64,000 bases of DNA from Gigantopelta aegis (GCF_016097555.1 NC_054713.1:11454973-11518972); one strand, 5' to 3'; counted from the stretch's first letter, positions 33,212-43,440 are shown. The notes: a model not told the origin generated them from the letters alone. A program made the numbers and translations.

Positions 33212-34078
33212 CATTCTCAAAGCCTAATACATTTCCTGGGGTAGGTGTTGGGCCTGGCGTATCAGATCTAGCTGGAATTCTTGTTGTCTCACCATTCTCA
33301 GAGCCTAATACATTTCCTGGGGTAGGTGTTGGGCCTGGCGTATCAGATCTAGCTGGAATTCTTGTTGCCTCACCATTCTCAGAGCCCGATACATTTTCTG
33401 GGGTAGGTGTTGGGCCTGGCGTATCAGATCTAGCTGGACTTTCTGTTGCCTCACCATTCTCAGAGCCTGATACATTTCCTGGGGTAGGTGTTGGGCCTGG
33501 CGTATCAGATCTAGCTGGACTTTCTGTTGTCTCACCATTCTCAGAGCCTGATACATTTCCTGGGGTAGATGTTGGGCCTGGAGTATCAGATCTAGCTGGA
33601 CTTTCTGTTGTCTCACCATTCTCAGAGCCTGATACATTTCCTGGGGTAGGTGTTGGGCCTGGCGTATCAGATCTAGCTGGACTTTCTGTTGTCTCACCAT
33701 TCTCAGAGCCTGATACATTTCCTGGGGTAGATGTTAGGCCTGGAGTATCAGATCTAGCTGGACTTTCTGTTGCCTCACCATTCTCAGAGCCTGATACATT
33801 TCCTGGGGTAGATGTTAGGCCTGGAGTATTAGATCTAGCTGGACTTTCTGTTGCCTCACCATTCTCAGAGCCTGATACATTTCCTGGGGTAGATGTTAGG
33901 CCTGGAGTATTAGATCTAGCTGAACTTTCTGTTGCCTCACCATTCTCAGAGCCTGATACATTTCCTGGGGTAGGTGTTGGGCCTGGCGTATCAGATCTAG
34001 CTGGACTTTCTGTTGCCTCACCATTCTCAGAGCCTGATACATTTCCTGGGGTAGGTGTTGGGCCTGGAACCAGGGATT
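33212..34078 (-). CDS. ParB-like gene, copy B, repeat exon
   Basis: Same design as 29719-30180, with acceptor cgtccacag, leading AA, and end AATG before GTGAGC, but with eleven 27-residue units (about 288 codons). All length differences from copy A are whole 81-bp units, so the frame is kept. Units differ mainly at a few positions (GLTSTPG against GPTPTPG; ESPAR against RIPAR or ESSAR). It is rich in Pro, Thr, Ser, Glu and Gly, without Cys or aromatic residues in the repeats, and therefore probably unstructured. Confidence 0.55.
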
Positions 34079-35597
34079 CTGTGGACGACGTAATAATGCA
34101 TGTCTTACACAATCGTCATTGTATGCAAATTCAAAAATTATATAAGGGTGTATACTATCAAATCAAATCCCATAGACGACAATAGTAACATGTGGCTAAA
34201 ATCCCTACCTGCATCGCATCAATCGACATAAACGACACGGATATAAATACTACCACCCCTCACCCTTGAAGTGAATCAGAAAGAAATTGGGGGGTTAAGC
34301 TGCTCATTTCTGAGATAAAGGGTAGCGTCTATGACTACCCTAGTTCCGCACAAAATTCGAGTACGTTTTTTTACAGGTATCCCTTACATGTTCCAAGCAC
34401 AAGGCTACTTGACACAGTGGTATTAGATGAAATAAAATTGCATACATTTTTAGCCCAGATGAAACTAATTTTTTTTACAACCAACATACTCATATTTATA
34501 GCCAATCACAGGACTTGTGGTGTTCACTTCTCTATAAAAAATTTCGATGCACCTCGAACTTTGACCCAGCCGGAAGTTATTTGGTTTAGTACTAGCGCTC
34601 TTTGCCCCAATAGGGGTGGCACGCTTTGCCTCAATGGAAGACATATGAAATAAGCTGAATTTCGAAAATTGAAAAGTCCGTCTTGCATTGAAACCCACCT
34701 AAATATATGTAATAGAACTGCTAATTACTGAATATGATCAATTTTAAGATTCCTTGTGCATTCATGACTTAAAAGGCAAACAAAGCATACATAGATAATC
34801 GCTATTTTTGGATTTTCATAGCTCTCGCCTATAGTTAATGCTTTAATGACGGTAACTTGACGTCGGATGATGGACAACGTCACTGCTCATTGGTTGTATT
34901 GTTCCGGCAGTGCCACCTAACGATCATTTGTGAATAAATTAAGTGGGTTGCTTTGCCCGACCGGTGCGGTTTACACCGCTCTCCCCTACATGTAACGCGT
35001 ATGCCAACCGCTGGCCACTGTCAAAGTTTCAAGGCAAATTCCCCACCGACCCCTGGAAAGGTGTTGTACCATACCTCTATGGATATAAATATGTTTTGGA
35101 GATATGAGACGACCCCTCGATCAAGGCAGTTAAATTTGTTCAAAATGACGTGAGAAGCTCAGCGCCTGCGCAAATCACGTAAAGTCCCAGTTCTACTGGC
35201 TTCCCGCTAAATGAAGGAAAACAAAGCTGGCCAATGCGTTTCTAGTTGACCTAGATAATGTAGATAAGCGAGCATTGCGAAACTATAGCAATGTGGTGGA
35301 CCTTTTATGTACCAAACACAACTGAATCATCTATTCTATATGCTTAAATAATAAAAAATATTCCAGGCACTGCAGCTTTAAGTCACTTGAGCTCTAGGAC
35401 AGACAGACGGATAAACCCAGTTCTATCTATAAACATTGTTTTATAGGCATGTCTGGTTTCTTTGGAGCACATACAACCTTATCAAAACATACATTCAACT
35501 CCGCCTTATGCAAAGATGCGGTCTGGAATTAGGTATTTGTTTTGTTACAAAGCTACTAAATAAATAGTACAAGCATATTAATTTAACAAACGAATAC

Positions 35598-35988
35598 CTT
35601 CTTTGTGCTGTTTAATAATGTTGCTAATTTTATCATCCATACGATAATCATTTCGAATACTGATGGACTTTCCACTGTTATGAGTTGTATGCTTTTTATT
35701 GAAATAGACCGAATCAAACGGTTTCATATTCACTTTCACTTTATTCACTAAACCAGCCGATTCCATTTTTTTCAACAGGTACAAACGCCGATTGCCGTCT
35801 ACAACGAAATAGTGTCCTTCATCGGTCATCACGTCCATTGGTGGAAAGACATCTTCTGGTTTCGTGGATCCCAATACTGTTTTCAAAGACGAGTCCAAAG
35901 TCTGACGATTTCGAAATTTACAGTTTACACCGTCTTGTGCATGCAACAGTTCAGACGGTCGAAAGTAACTGTCCATTGTGACACACAC
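35598..35988 (-). CDS. ParB/sulfiredoxin-fold-like protein, copy B, first exon
   Basis: Exactly the same length (130 codons plus one base) and splice phase as copy A. The core FVVDGNRRLYLLKKMESAGL is kept, as are RNRQTLDSSLKTVLG and VNKVKVNMKPFD. By eye about 30 bases differ from copy A; around five are silent and most of the others change the amino acid, mainly near the start (YRD/DSY, KSVKNK/DGVNCK) and at the end. Loss of constraint or selection for change could both explain this. The intron of ~1.5 kb leads in phase to the repeat exon at 34078. Confidence 0.6.
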
Positions 35989-36743
35989 TAATACTTGGTG
36001 CAGCGAATATTAAATATTTTATAACTTATTTCTGTTGGTGTTTGAATATTCAGTCTGTACAAAATACATTGCCTTACGTGTCCTTAATTCTTGAATGTTC
36101 GATTCCAAGAAATAAGCTAGGGGAAGCTTGGGAGAGTTGGGCCACTTTTCACATTTTAACATATTGCAATCTTCCTATTCATGGCCGATAATTGCTTAAT
36201 GTGATTATGACATGTACAGATATTAAAATACATATATGTACTAGCTGGTTCCGTATGCAGGCCAACCTGTAGAAGGTGAAGGTGATTTTCAAAAGGTGTC
36301 ATTTTGGCCCAACTCTCCCTGGGGGTGGTGAGAGTTGGGCCATGTTCAAGGAGAGTTGGGCCACAAAAGGGAGACTTGGGACAGAAAATGTACAGAATAA
36401 AACAACTATCCAGTGAAGGAAAATGGTCTCAATTTATTTCCAAACTTATAAAATGACCCTTTAAACAGCATGTAACTAGAAAAGTATCGTTCAGATCCCA
36501 AACAGAAGCTTAAAAACAATATTGAGAATCATAGTCAATCCCATGACTACGAGTAGGTACAATTGGTCCAGTAGCACTCCACTAGGACGAATCAACTTAA
36601 ATCGGTAAAATATTCAAGTTCAATAATGTTTTAATGATGTCACTGATAGCTTGGTTAGAAAAGTACTTTCAGTGTAACAATCGGAGAAAAATAATACTGA
36701 TGATGTGAAATTCACAGAAAGTGGTGGTAGGTTTATTGATGTT

Positions 36744-39527
36744 TTAATAAAGGGATGAGTGGAAATCCCATAGTGTGAAGTCACAAGGAAATGAAAATTT
36801 TCCTGCTCGACGAGCTGTGCCACCAAGCTGTTTAGGCGCAGGAAGCTTCTTGATGATGTCATTCTTAGGAAATGATGCATTATCATTGTTGTTGATGCAA
36901 AATGTAGGTGTCGTCTGCTGACGACTGAATTCTCGTTTAAGGAAAACCCCTTCACACACATTCCCATCAATGACATCAATCCGTGCTATATAATGCACAA
37001 TACGTGATTTGGCAGACTCAAATTTTACAACTGCAAAATCACCTTCAATAATTTCACAATCTAGGTCATCAACATCGCTATCACCACTTTCTGTGAATTT
37101 CACATCATCAGAACCACTTTCCTCTGATGAAGTTGATGGAGTTTGGCATTTTTTTGCTTTACTTTTAAACAACTTCTTTCTTGCTTTGGGTTTGACTGGT
37201 TGTTTGGCCTTCCGTTTGTTAGTTTGACTGGCAGCTAGTGCCTCAGCTATACTATTGCGTACTGGGGTATTGGTTAAAATTTTTGTATCCCCTCTTTTGC
37301 GACCTCTGTTGGTGACTTTTCGTGGCCCAGCTTTTGGCAGTGGAACAATATCAGCAGGTGATACATAAGTGTTACTTGGCCCTGGTTGGGAAGCTGGTGT
37401 TCCTAGGGAACTTGGACCTGGTTTGGCAGCTGGTGGTTCTGTAGTACTTGGACCTGGCTGGACAACTAGTGGTTCTGTAGTACGTGGACCTGGCTGGGCA
37501 GCTGGTGGTTCTGTAGTATGTGGACCTGGCTGGACAGCTGGTGGTTCTGTAGTACTTGGACCTGGCTGGACAGCTGGTGGTTCTGTAGTACGTGGACCTG
37601 GCTGGGCAGCTGGTGGTTCTGTAGTATGTGGACCTGGCTGGACAGCTGGTGGTTCTGTAGTACTTGGACCTGGCTGGACAGCTGGTGGTTCTGTAGTACG
37701 TGGACCTGGCTGGACAGCTGGTGGTTCTGTAGTACGTGGACCTGGCTGGATAGCTGGTGGTTCTGTAGTACTTGAACCTGGCTGGACAGCTGGTGGTTCT
37801 GTAGTACTTGAACCTGGCTGGACAGCTGGTGGTTCTGTAGTAGTTGGACCTGGCTGGACAACTAGTGGTTCTGTAGTACGTGGACCTGGCTGGACAGCTG
37901 GTGGTTCTGTAGTACTTGAACCTGGCTGGACAGCTGGTGGTTCTGTAGTACTTGAACCTGGCTGGACAGCTGGTGGTTCTGTAGTACTTGAACCTGGCTG
38001 GACAGCTGGTGGTTCTGTAGTAGTTGGACCTGGCTGGACAACTAGTGGTTCTGTAGTACGTGGACCTGGCTGGACAGCTGGTGGTTCTGTAGTACTTGAA
38101 CCTGGCTGGACAGCTGGTGGTTCTGTAGTACTTGAACCTGGCTGGACAACTAGTGGTTCTGTAGTACGTGGACCTGGCTGGACAGCTGGTGGTTCTGTAG
38201 TACTTGAACCTGCCTTGGGGGTTTCAGTGGTTTGTTCAGAAGGAACTAGCAGTTCAACATTTCCCTCTAATTCCTCTGGAAGATCTCTATTAGTTATTGT
38301 GGCTGGCGCAAAGTCGGTTTCACTGAACACATCCCGGTTGTAGGGGTAAATTCCTGTACTTTGAAACGCAGAAATAATGTTTTTGGCAGTAAGACCATGC
38401 AACTGAGCATGAGAAGTGAATTCAGGGATTTCATAGATCGTAATTGTTTTTCCTGGATTTGAACGCATCCAATTTTCAACAGCTCGAGCATATGCCGTCT
38501 TGAAAGGTTTAAAACAGCTCACATCCAGAGGTTGTAACTTGTGACTAGTGTGTGGTGGTATTGTTAATAATATTACACCATTTTCTTTAGCCAAGTCGAT
38601 GACTGCAAGAGAGATATGAGTCTCGTGATTATCTAAGATCAGCAAAACTTTCTTCTCCTTGCTGCATCTTGTATGGCGTATGAAATGTTTCAGATAACCC
38701 AAGAATAGCTCTTCATTGATCCATCCACTTGGATTTGCACCTCCAATACACCCGGGGGGACCATTTTTGGTGAAATAATCTCGGACGTTTTTCCGTGGGA
38801 AAATAAGCATTGGTGGAACGACGCTACCTGCCGCGTTAATGGTGTACACGGCGGTGACAAGTTGCCCCTTTTCTGCAGAGGTGATTGACCCCACTTGTTT
38901 AACTCCTTGTTTAGCCACAATGTTTTCAGGCGGCGAAACTGTAGTACACCCCGTCTCGTCGCAGTTGTAGATATCATGACATTCAAATTTGTGCAGGTCC
39001 ATAACTTGTCCGAGGTTATCATAAAATTTGCCAACGTTATAACGATTGAAGGCACTTGCCCTGGCGAGAGATGTTGCCTCTGGTGTTCGGATTGCAAGAT
39101 GATTTCTTTCTTTAAATGATATCCAAAAGTGTTCACCAGTCATTCCATTTTCTTTCCACGAATTAGGCACCGTCACATTGTTTCTCATAGCATATTCAAA
39201 AATCAGTGAGCGACATTTATTCCTACTAAGTCCGTGAAATTGTTCCGCTAAAGTCTTGATATGTGTCGCCAAGTCATCTTCCATCACTGCAGAAAAAATC
39301 ATGTTTGTCAGTCGACATTTTTCATAGCCAAAAGCTTCATTTCGTTCATCATGCTGTCCAGTTTGTGCATTACACTTATCCATGTATCTCGTGAGGGTCA
39401 TTCTTGCAATATTAAAGTCATTAGCAGCTGCACGGATGCTACTTCCTCCCTTTACTTGTTCACTTGCTCTATGTAGAACGTCCTCTGGTGCCCCTCTATT
39501 GGATATTCTTTTATATTTTCGTGGCAT
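36744..39527 (-). CDS. pogo-type DDD transposase with internal 12-residue repeats
   Basis: A 927-aa transposase for cut-and-paste at TA. The start is taken at MPRKYKRISNRG, which follows an acceptor-like tttttttcag; the frame stays open 33 codons further upstream. Order (counted from this start): a psq-type helix-turn-helix at ~10-50 (RAANDFNIARMTLTRYM); a CENP-B-like second DNA-binding region to ~170; and the DDE_1 core with IYNCDETG (D190), LLILDNHETH (D299) and HKLQPLDVSCFKPFK (D335), spaced 35 residues apart. Next come 23 repeats of the type GSSTTEPPAVQP at ~438-712, a K-rich segment (KRKAKQPVKPKARKK), an acidic run (EESGSDD) and a C-terminal part, EGDFAVVKFESAKSRIVHYI, that looks like a small beta-barrel (Tudor- or SH3-like) domain. 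No stop or frameshift. The repeat arm is unusual for the family. Confidence 0.93.
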   Translation of the reverse strand: MPRKYKRISNRGAPEDVLHRASEQVKGGSSIRAAANDFNIARMTLTRYMDKCNAQTGQHDERNEAFGYEKCRLTNMIFSAVMEDDLATHIKTLAEQFHGLSRNKCRSLIFEYAMRNNVTVPNSWKENGMTGEHFWISFKERNHLAIRTPEATSLARASAFNRYNVGKFYDNLGQVMDLHKFECHDIYNCDETGCTTVSPPENIVAKQGVKQVGSITSAEKGQLVTAVYTINAAGSVVPPMLIFPRKNVRDYFTKNGPPGCIGGANPSGWINEELFLGYLKHFIRHTRCSKEKKVLLILDNHETHISLAVIDLAKENGVILLTIPPHTSHKLQPLDVSCFKPFKTAYARAVENWMRSNPGKTITIYEIPEFTSHAQLHGLTAKNIISAFQSTGIYPYNRDVFSETDFAPATITNRDLPEELEGNVELLVPSEQTTETPKAGSSTTEPPAVQPGPRTTEPLVVQPGSSTTEPPAVQPGSSTTEPPAVQPGPRTTEPLVVQPGPTTTEPPAVQPGSSTTEPPAVQPGSSTTEPPAVQPGSSTTEPPAVQPGPRTTEPLVVQPGPTTTEPPAVQPGSSTTEPPAVQPGSSTTEPPAIQPGPRTTEPPAVQPGPRTTEPPAVQPGPSTTEPPAVQPGPHTTEPPAAQPGPRTTEPPAVQPGPSTTEPPAVQPGPHTTEPPAAQPGPRTTEPLVVQPGPSTTEPPAAKPGPSSLGTPASQPGPSNTYVSPADIVPLPKAGPRKVTNRGRKRGDTKILTNTPVRNSIAEALAASQTNKRKAKQPVKPKARKKLFKSKAKKCQTPSTSSEESGSDDVKFTESGDSDVDDLDCEIIEGDFAVVKFESAKSRIVHYIARIDVIDGNVCEGVFLKREFSRQQTTPTFCINNNDNASFPKNDIIKKLPAPKQLGGTARRAGKFSFPCDFTLWDFHSSLY
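37381..38215. repeat. 36-bp coding minisatellite inside the pogo transposase gene
   Basis: 23 units of 36 bp (ggttctgtagtacttg + gacctggctggacagct on the plus strand) encode 12 residues each on the minus strand. The first-position variants (SS, PR, PT, PH, PS) and PPAVQ/PLVVQ/PPAAQ recur in blocks, e.g. higher-order sets of four to five units, a sign of unequal exchange. The plus strand is open too, only as a mirror. Confidence 0.95.
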
Positions 39528-40155
39528 CTGAAAAAAAATACTGACATCACTAAAGCAAACTTGAAGAAACATTTCAGTATAATATGCAGTACTTTGATCT
39601 AGGCCCACAATAATTCTCCCACACACTATCTGTTAATAATAATCCTTAACAGCATGTAGTCAAATTAATAAGCTTTAGAGAAAGGATTATTCATCAAATG
39701 TAAATAATGGGAGAGTTGGGACACCATGCGGGGAGAGTTGGGCCATTGCCCAACCCTCCCACCCTGGACTGTCCCAACTCTCCCAAGTCTCACCATTTTT
39801 AATTTCAACCAAATTTTTATCTTGGGCGGTGATCACATGGATTTCAAAACTGCCTTGATGGAAGAAGACTGTCACAGCTATCACGCAGAATACACTAGAA
39901 CAGTGTTCTATATACTGTTTAAGAGATATAAAAATGCTTACCTTGGAGTAAAAATTGTGTCTTTTGTGCGAAAAATGTATTTTTGTCCACAATATATGGA
40001 CAAGAGCCTGGAAATTCAAGTCCCTTATATCAATAGAAAGATAATGCTTAGTGCTTCAAATAGATGGCAGCACCTGTCTCAAACAACGAGCTATGACAAT
40101 GATATTAGGGGTGGCTCAACTCTCCCTGTGGCCCAACTCTCCCAAGCTTCCCCTA

Positions 40156-40340
40156 CTACGCAATACTAAATTCCCCGTAAACCGAAACTACAAGTTGTAT
40201 TTGTTGACAGTTACCAAGAGTTACATAAATAATATATAACATTTACTTTTGTACTAATAATCAGTGGCATAGGAAGGTGCTAAAAAGTGGGGGGTGGCAC
40301 ACTTTTATAAGAATAAGAATAAGAATAATAAAGTGTGCCC
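40156..40340. repeat. tandem duplication, copy C (truncated)
   Basis: It repeats the first ~155 bp of copies A and B (ctacgcaatactaaattccc to cacactttta). It continues with taagaataagaataagaat, the LINE tail otherwise found only in copy B, and then breaks off into an unrelated C-run. So it derives from a B-like copy that already had the LINE insertion. Confidence 0.88.
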
Positions 40341-40408
40341 CCCCCCCCCCCCGCTAGCTACGGCCCTGAACATAAATAATAGATAAGATTTACTTTTGTA
40401 TTAATAAT

Positions 40409-40432
40409 CAGTGGCATAGGAAGGTGCCAAAA

Positions 40433-40464
<32 letters not shown>

Positions 40465-40562
40465 GGGCACACTTTTATATTTACACTATTATAAAGCAAA
40501 CTACCTGAAAAGTGGAAGACACATGCCAGCCTTGCCCCCCACCCCCGCTTCCTACGCCAGTG
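40409..40562. mobile_element. hAT-like MITE, 154 bp
   Basis: It begins cagtggcataggaagg and ends cttcctacgccagtg. Its left half and the word ctgaaaagtggaag also occur at the start of copies A and B, where the repeat exon now interrupts it. Confidence 0.65.
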
Positions 40563-40743
40563 ATAATTAATGACACTATATTTGCATGTGCTGTATTTAT
40601 TATGCTAATTAAGTACAAATGTATCGATCCCACATAATATTTGTATGATTAACCCAACAACATTACATATGTGTTACAACACAACTCACACAGTTATTAT
40701 GATAATACTTTATTCTCTGTAACACATACAGTGGCGTGGTTGA

Positions 40744-41137
40744 CCGGCCTCGGTGGCGTCGTGGTTAGGCTATCGGTCTACAGGCTGGTAGGTACTGGGT
40801 TCGGATCCCAGTCGAGGCATGTGATTTTTAATCCAGATACCCCGACTCCAAACCCTGAGCGAGTGCTCCGCAAGGCTCAATGGGTAGATGTAAACCACTT
40901 GCACCGACCAGTGATCCATAACTGGTTCAACAAAGGCCATGGTTTGTGCTATCCTGCCTGTGGGAAGCGCAAATAAAAGATCCCTTGCTGCTAATCGGAA
41001 AGAGTAGCCCATGAAGTGGCGACAGCGGGTTTCCTCTCAAAATCTGTGTGGTCCTTAACCATATGTCTGACGCCACATAACCGTAAACAAAATGTGTTGA
41101 GTGCATCGTTAAATAAAGCATTTCTTTCTTTCTTTCA
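40744..41137 (+). repeat. tRNA-derived SINE, type D, full length
   Basis: The head ggcctcggtggcgtcgtggt ... gggttcggatccc has good A- and B-boxes. An extra segment follows, then the central domain and type B tail, ending in (ctttctt)n. Homologous to 3759-4143. Confidence 0.92.
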
Positions 41138-41170
41138 GTGGCGTGGTTGGACATACAAGAGCAAATAAAG

Positions 41171-41316
41171 TAAAGTTTGTTTCATTTAACGACGCCACTA
41201 GAGCTCATTGATTTTTTTATCTTATCATCGGCTATTGGACGTCAAACATATGGTCATTCTGACTGTTTTTTAGAGGAAACCCGCTGTCGCCACTACATGG
41301 GCTACTCTTTTACGAC
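41171..41316 (-). repeat. SINE fragment with chimeric tail
   Basis: A type A tail (gtttgtttcatttaacgacg ... ggctattggacgtcaaaca) is joined to the type B pre-tail (cgctgtcgccactacatgg). This combination shows that tails recombine. Head absent. Confidence 0.75.
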
Positions 41317-41790
41317 AGGCTTTTATTAAAAATAATTTGAAAACATTCCGAATTATCCTGAGGGTATACGACATGTTTCGTGTGAATTACGAATGCCTTA
41401 AAACATGTTTTATTTTATAAAATAAATAATTTGTAATGTAAAACTGAAGACTGATTTAGTTTAGTTTTTTTATATAAATAAATAATTTTTAATGTAAAAT
41501 TGAAGACTGATAACGTATTTGTATGGTTCGCTGTACTGCGGCCACTAAAAAAGTCTGGCCCATATTTTTAGAATTTGTATGCTCCCAAATAACGTTATAA
41601 AAGGCGAAGTGTGATTGGTCAATATTTAAATTATTATTTACAGACGAAATGTTACCTGGACATTGGGGACTGCGCAGTGTTGTTAGTTTTAAATCACTGG
41701 CAGGATTCTGCAAGTAAGGTTTTGATTGGTGGACATGAGCTCCAACTGGCTGTCTTTAGATCCACATGTAATAGTGGAGCTAATTTTAAT
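41317..41790. repeat. dispersed repeat related to 11.1-11.7 and 12.4 kb
   Basis: Shares ttgaaaacattccgaattat, tataaaaggcgaagtgtgat, attatttacagacgaaatg and ggagctaattttaatta with the earlier region, in different order and direction. Probably a rearranged non-autonomous element. Confidence 0.55.
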
Positions 41791-42073
41791 TAGATTGGCC
41801 TGCTTGTAGACCCTATCATGTTGCATCGTCAGCATGGTACTCCGCTCTTCGGTACGGGATTCCACGGTTTTATTGTGGAAGCTGTTACGATGTCAGTCGT
41901 ACCGGTGCAGAAACACCTCCCTGGTCGGTGTGGTAGGCAGCTGCTCCAGTGTTGGAGCATACACGGCCGGGGGCTTTGTTCCGGTCTGGTTGACCTAGCG
42001 CTATTCCGCATTTGTGGCCGTGCCGAGCTTGCTAGCTGACCTAGCTGAGTTGTTTATACCATTATTATTTTTT

Positions 42074-42104
<31 letters not shown>

Positions 42105-42599
42105 GTTTTTAGTGACTAAACTTTAAAAAATCATATCTCAAAACTCGAATGAAATATTTGGGTGCTTTCAGTGGCAAACCCATTCTGAGATACCCAGACA
42201 GTTTTTTTTAAAAGTTACATTTGTATTCACTATATTCAGGCAGAATAGTCAATTTTAGGGTAAAAACATCAGTTTCGAAATTCCTCTTTTATGAAAATCG
42301 CAGAAAAGAGTGATTTTGAGATTTCCTTGCTATGTAAGACACCAAAAGCTGTCAAAGTTGAGTATATCGGTAAAATCCATTGCGAAGTGATTGTCATTCA
42401 CTGATATTCCTAAGGTGCCATTGACAAGTAGTTGCCATAGTAACATATTTCTTTGGTGGGTTTTCACTTGTCATAACTGATTTGAATAATGGATGCCAAG
42501 GTTACAGATATTTTAGATAGCTTGTAATCTTTTACAGTGAACTATTCAATTCATGCCTAAGTTACAAGCTTTTCAACATGATAAACAGGAAAAGTGTTA
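41791..42599. other. unassigned; GC-rich patch and T/G homopolymers
   Basis: 41,820-42,040 is clearly more GC-rich than the flanks (cacggccgggggctttgttc). It opens frames on both strands without a recognisable product, and may be part of a repeat. T and G runs lie at 42,068-42,106. The rest is blank. Confidence 0.4.
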
Positions 42600-42908
42600 A
42601 AGTTTGTTTTATTTAACAACAACACTAGAGCACACTGATTTATTAATCACCAGCTATTGGATATCAAACATTTGGTAATTTTGACAAATAATCTTAGAGA
42701 GGCAACCCGCAACATTTTTCCATTAGTAGCAAGGGATCTTATATATACACCATCCCACAGACAGGAGAGCACATGCCACAACCTTTGATATACCAGTCTT
42801 GGTGTTCTGGCTGGAACGAGAAATAGTCCAATAAGCCCACCGACGTGGATCGATCCCAGACTGACTGTGCATCAGGCATGTACATTACCACTGTGCCACT
42901 TCACGTCT
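42600..42908 (-). repeat. tRNA-derived SINE, type A
   Basis: Tail at left (gtttgttttatttaacaaca), head at right with diverged A-box (cgtgaagtggcacagtgg on the minus strand). Confidence 0.88.
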
Positions 42909-43097
42909 GACAAACAGGAATGTCATCATGATCCAGGATACCTTGAGGATAATGACTACGGTGATCTTAGGTAAAATATCAATTAAACAATAGTCTGGTA
43001 ATCACTATTTATCTCCTGTGTCGTCCAAGCTTCATTTGAAAGTCAACATGATTTCTGTATCAAGACATATGGATCACGTTGGTGGAGTAAAAGACCT

Positions 43098-43246
43098 GGG
43101 GCCCTATTTTCGAAGCGATCTTAGCGCTACGAAATCGTAAAACCGTCGTAGGTTGTGACGTCACTACAGCGCACGCCATAGTGACGTCATAGCTTACGAT
43201 GATTTCACGATTTTGTAGGCTAAGATAGCTTCGAAAATATGGGCCC
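43098..43246. mobile_element. palindromic MITE, 149 bp
   Basis: gggccctattttcgaagc at left and gcttcgaaaatatgggccc at right, with nearly continuous self-complementarity through cgtcactacag / gtgacgtca-type words. Decayed relative at 8498-8625. Confidence 0.82.
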
Positions 43247-43255
43247 TGGAGCCAA

Positions 43256-43440
43256 TTTCACTAAACATCGTAAGCTACGTTTTGCACGTAAACGTAAATC
43301 TACGACTGAAGAGCATTTCACAAAGAAGTGTAAACGTAAGTTACGAGTAAAGTTAGACGTAAATCTAAGAGTGTCCTCGACCACAACTAGTCGCACACGT
43401 AAATTGCTACATCCACTTCCATAATTCATAAAATGGTCAC
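43256..43440. repeat. dispersed repeat of cgtaa-rich words
   Basis: Partner of 28617-28725 in the opposite direction (cgtaaacgtaaatctacgac). The open frame rich in Lys/Arg is due to the base composition and is not regarded as coding. Confidence 0.65.

Larger units (their letters stand above)
32292..36119. repeat. tandem duplication, copy B (3.8 kb with insertion)
   Basis: Colinear with copy A, plus a LINE fragment (32449-33149) and five extra repeat units. It ends aagaaataagcta at the TA used by the pogo element. The unoccupied junction between copies A and B (ataagctactacgcaat) shows the sequence before that insertion. Confidence 0.95.
36120..40153 (-). mobile_element. intact pogo-type (Tc1/mariner superfamily) transposon, 4.03 kb
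   Basis: Perfect terminal inverted repeats of at least 26 bp begin GGGGAAGCTTGGGAGAGTTG on both ends. TA lies on both sides (36118-36119, 40154-40155). The pre-insertion sequence exists in the window at 32281-32300, confirming exact insertion at TA. The subterminal regions hold many copies of gagagttgggcca. The single gene (36744-39527) is unbroken. All of this indicates a young and possibly still mobile copy. Confidence 0.95.

Noticed and set aside
37369-38343. 324-codon plus-strand frame of Gly/Trp/Val repeats
   Set aside because: It is the reverse frame of the repeat arm in the pogo transposase gene, kept open only because the 36-bp unit lacks stops in that frame.
43239-43424. Lys/Arg-rich frame similar to one at 28563-28748, at first sight a conserved small protein
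   Set aside because: The similarity is at DNA level in a dispersed cgtaa-rich repeat in inverted orientation; the frames differ in ends and lack start or splice context.
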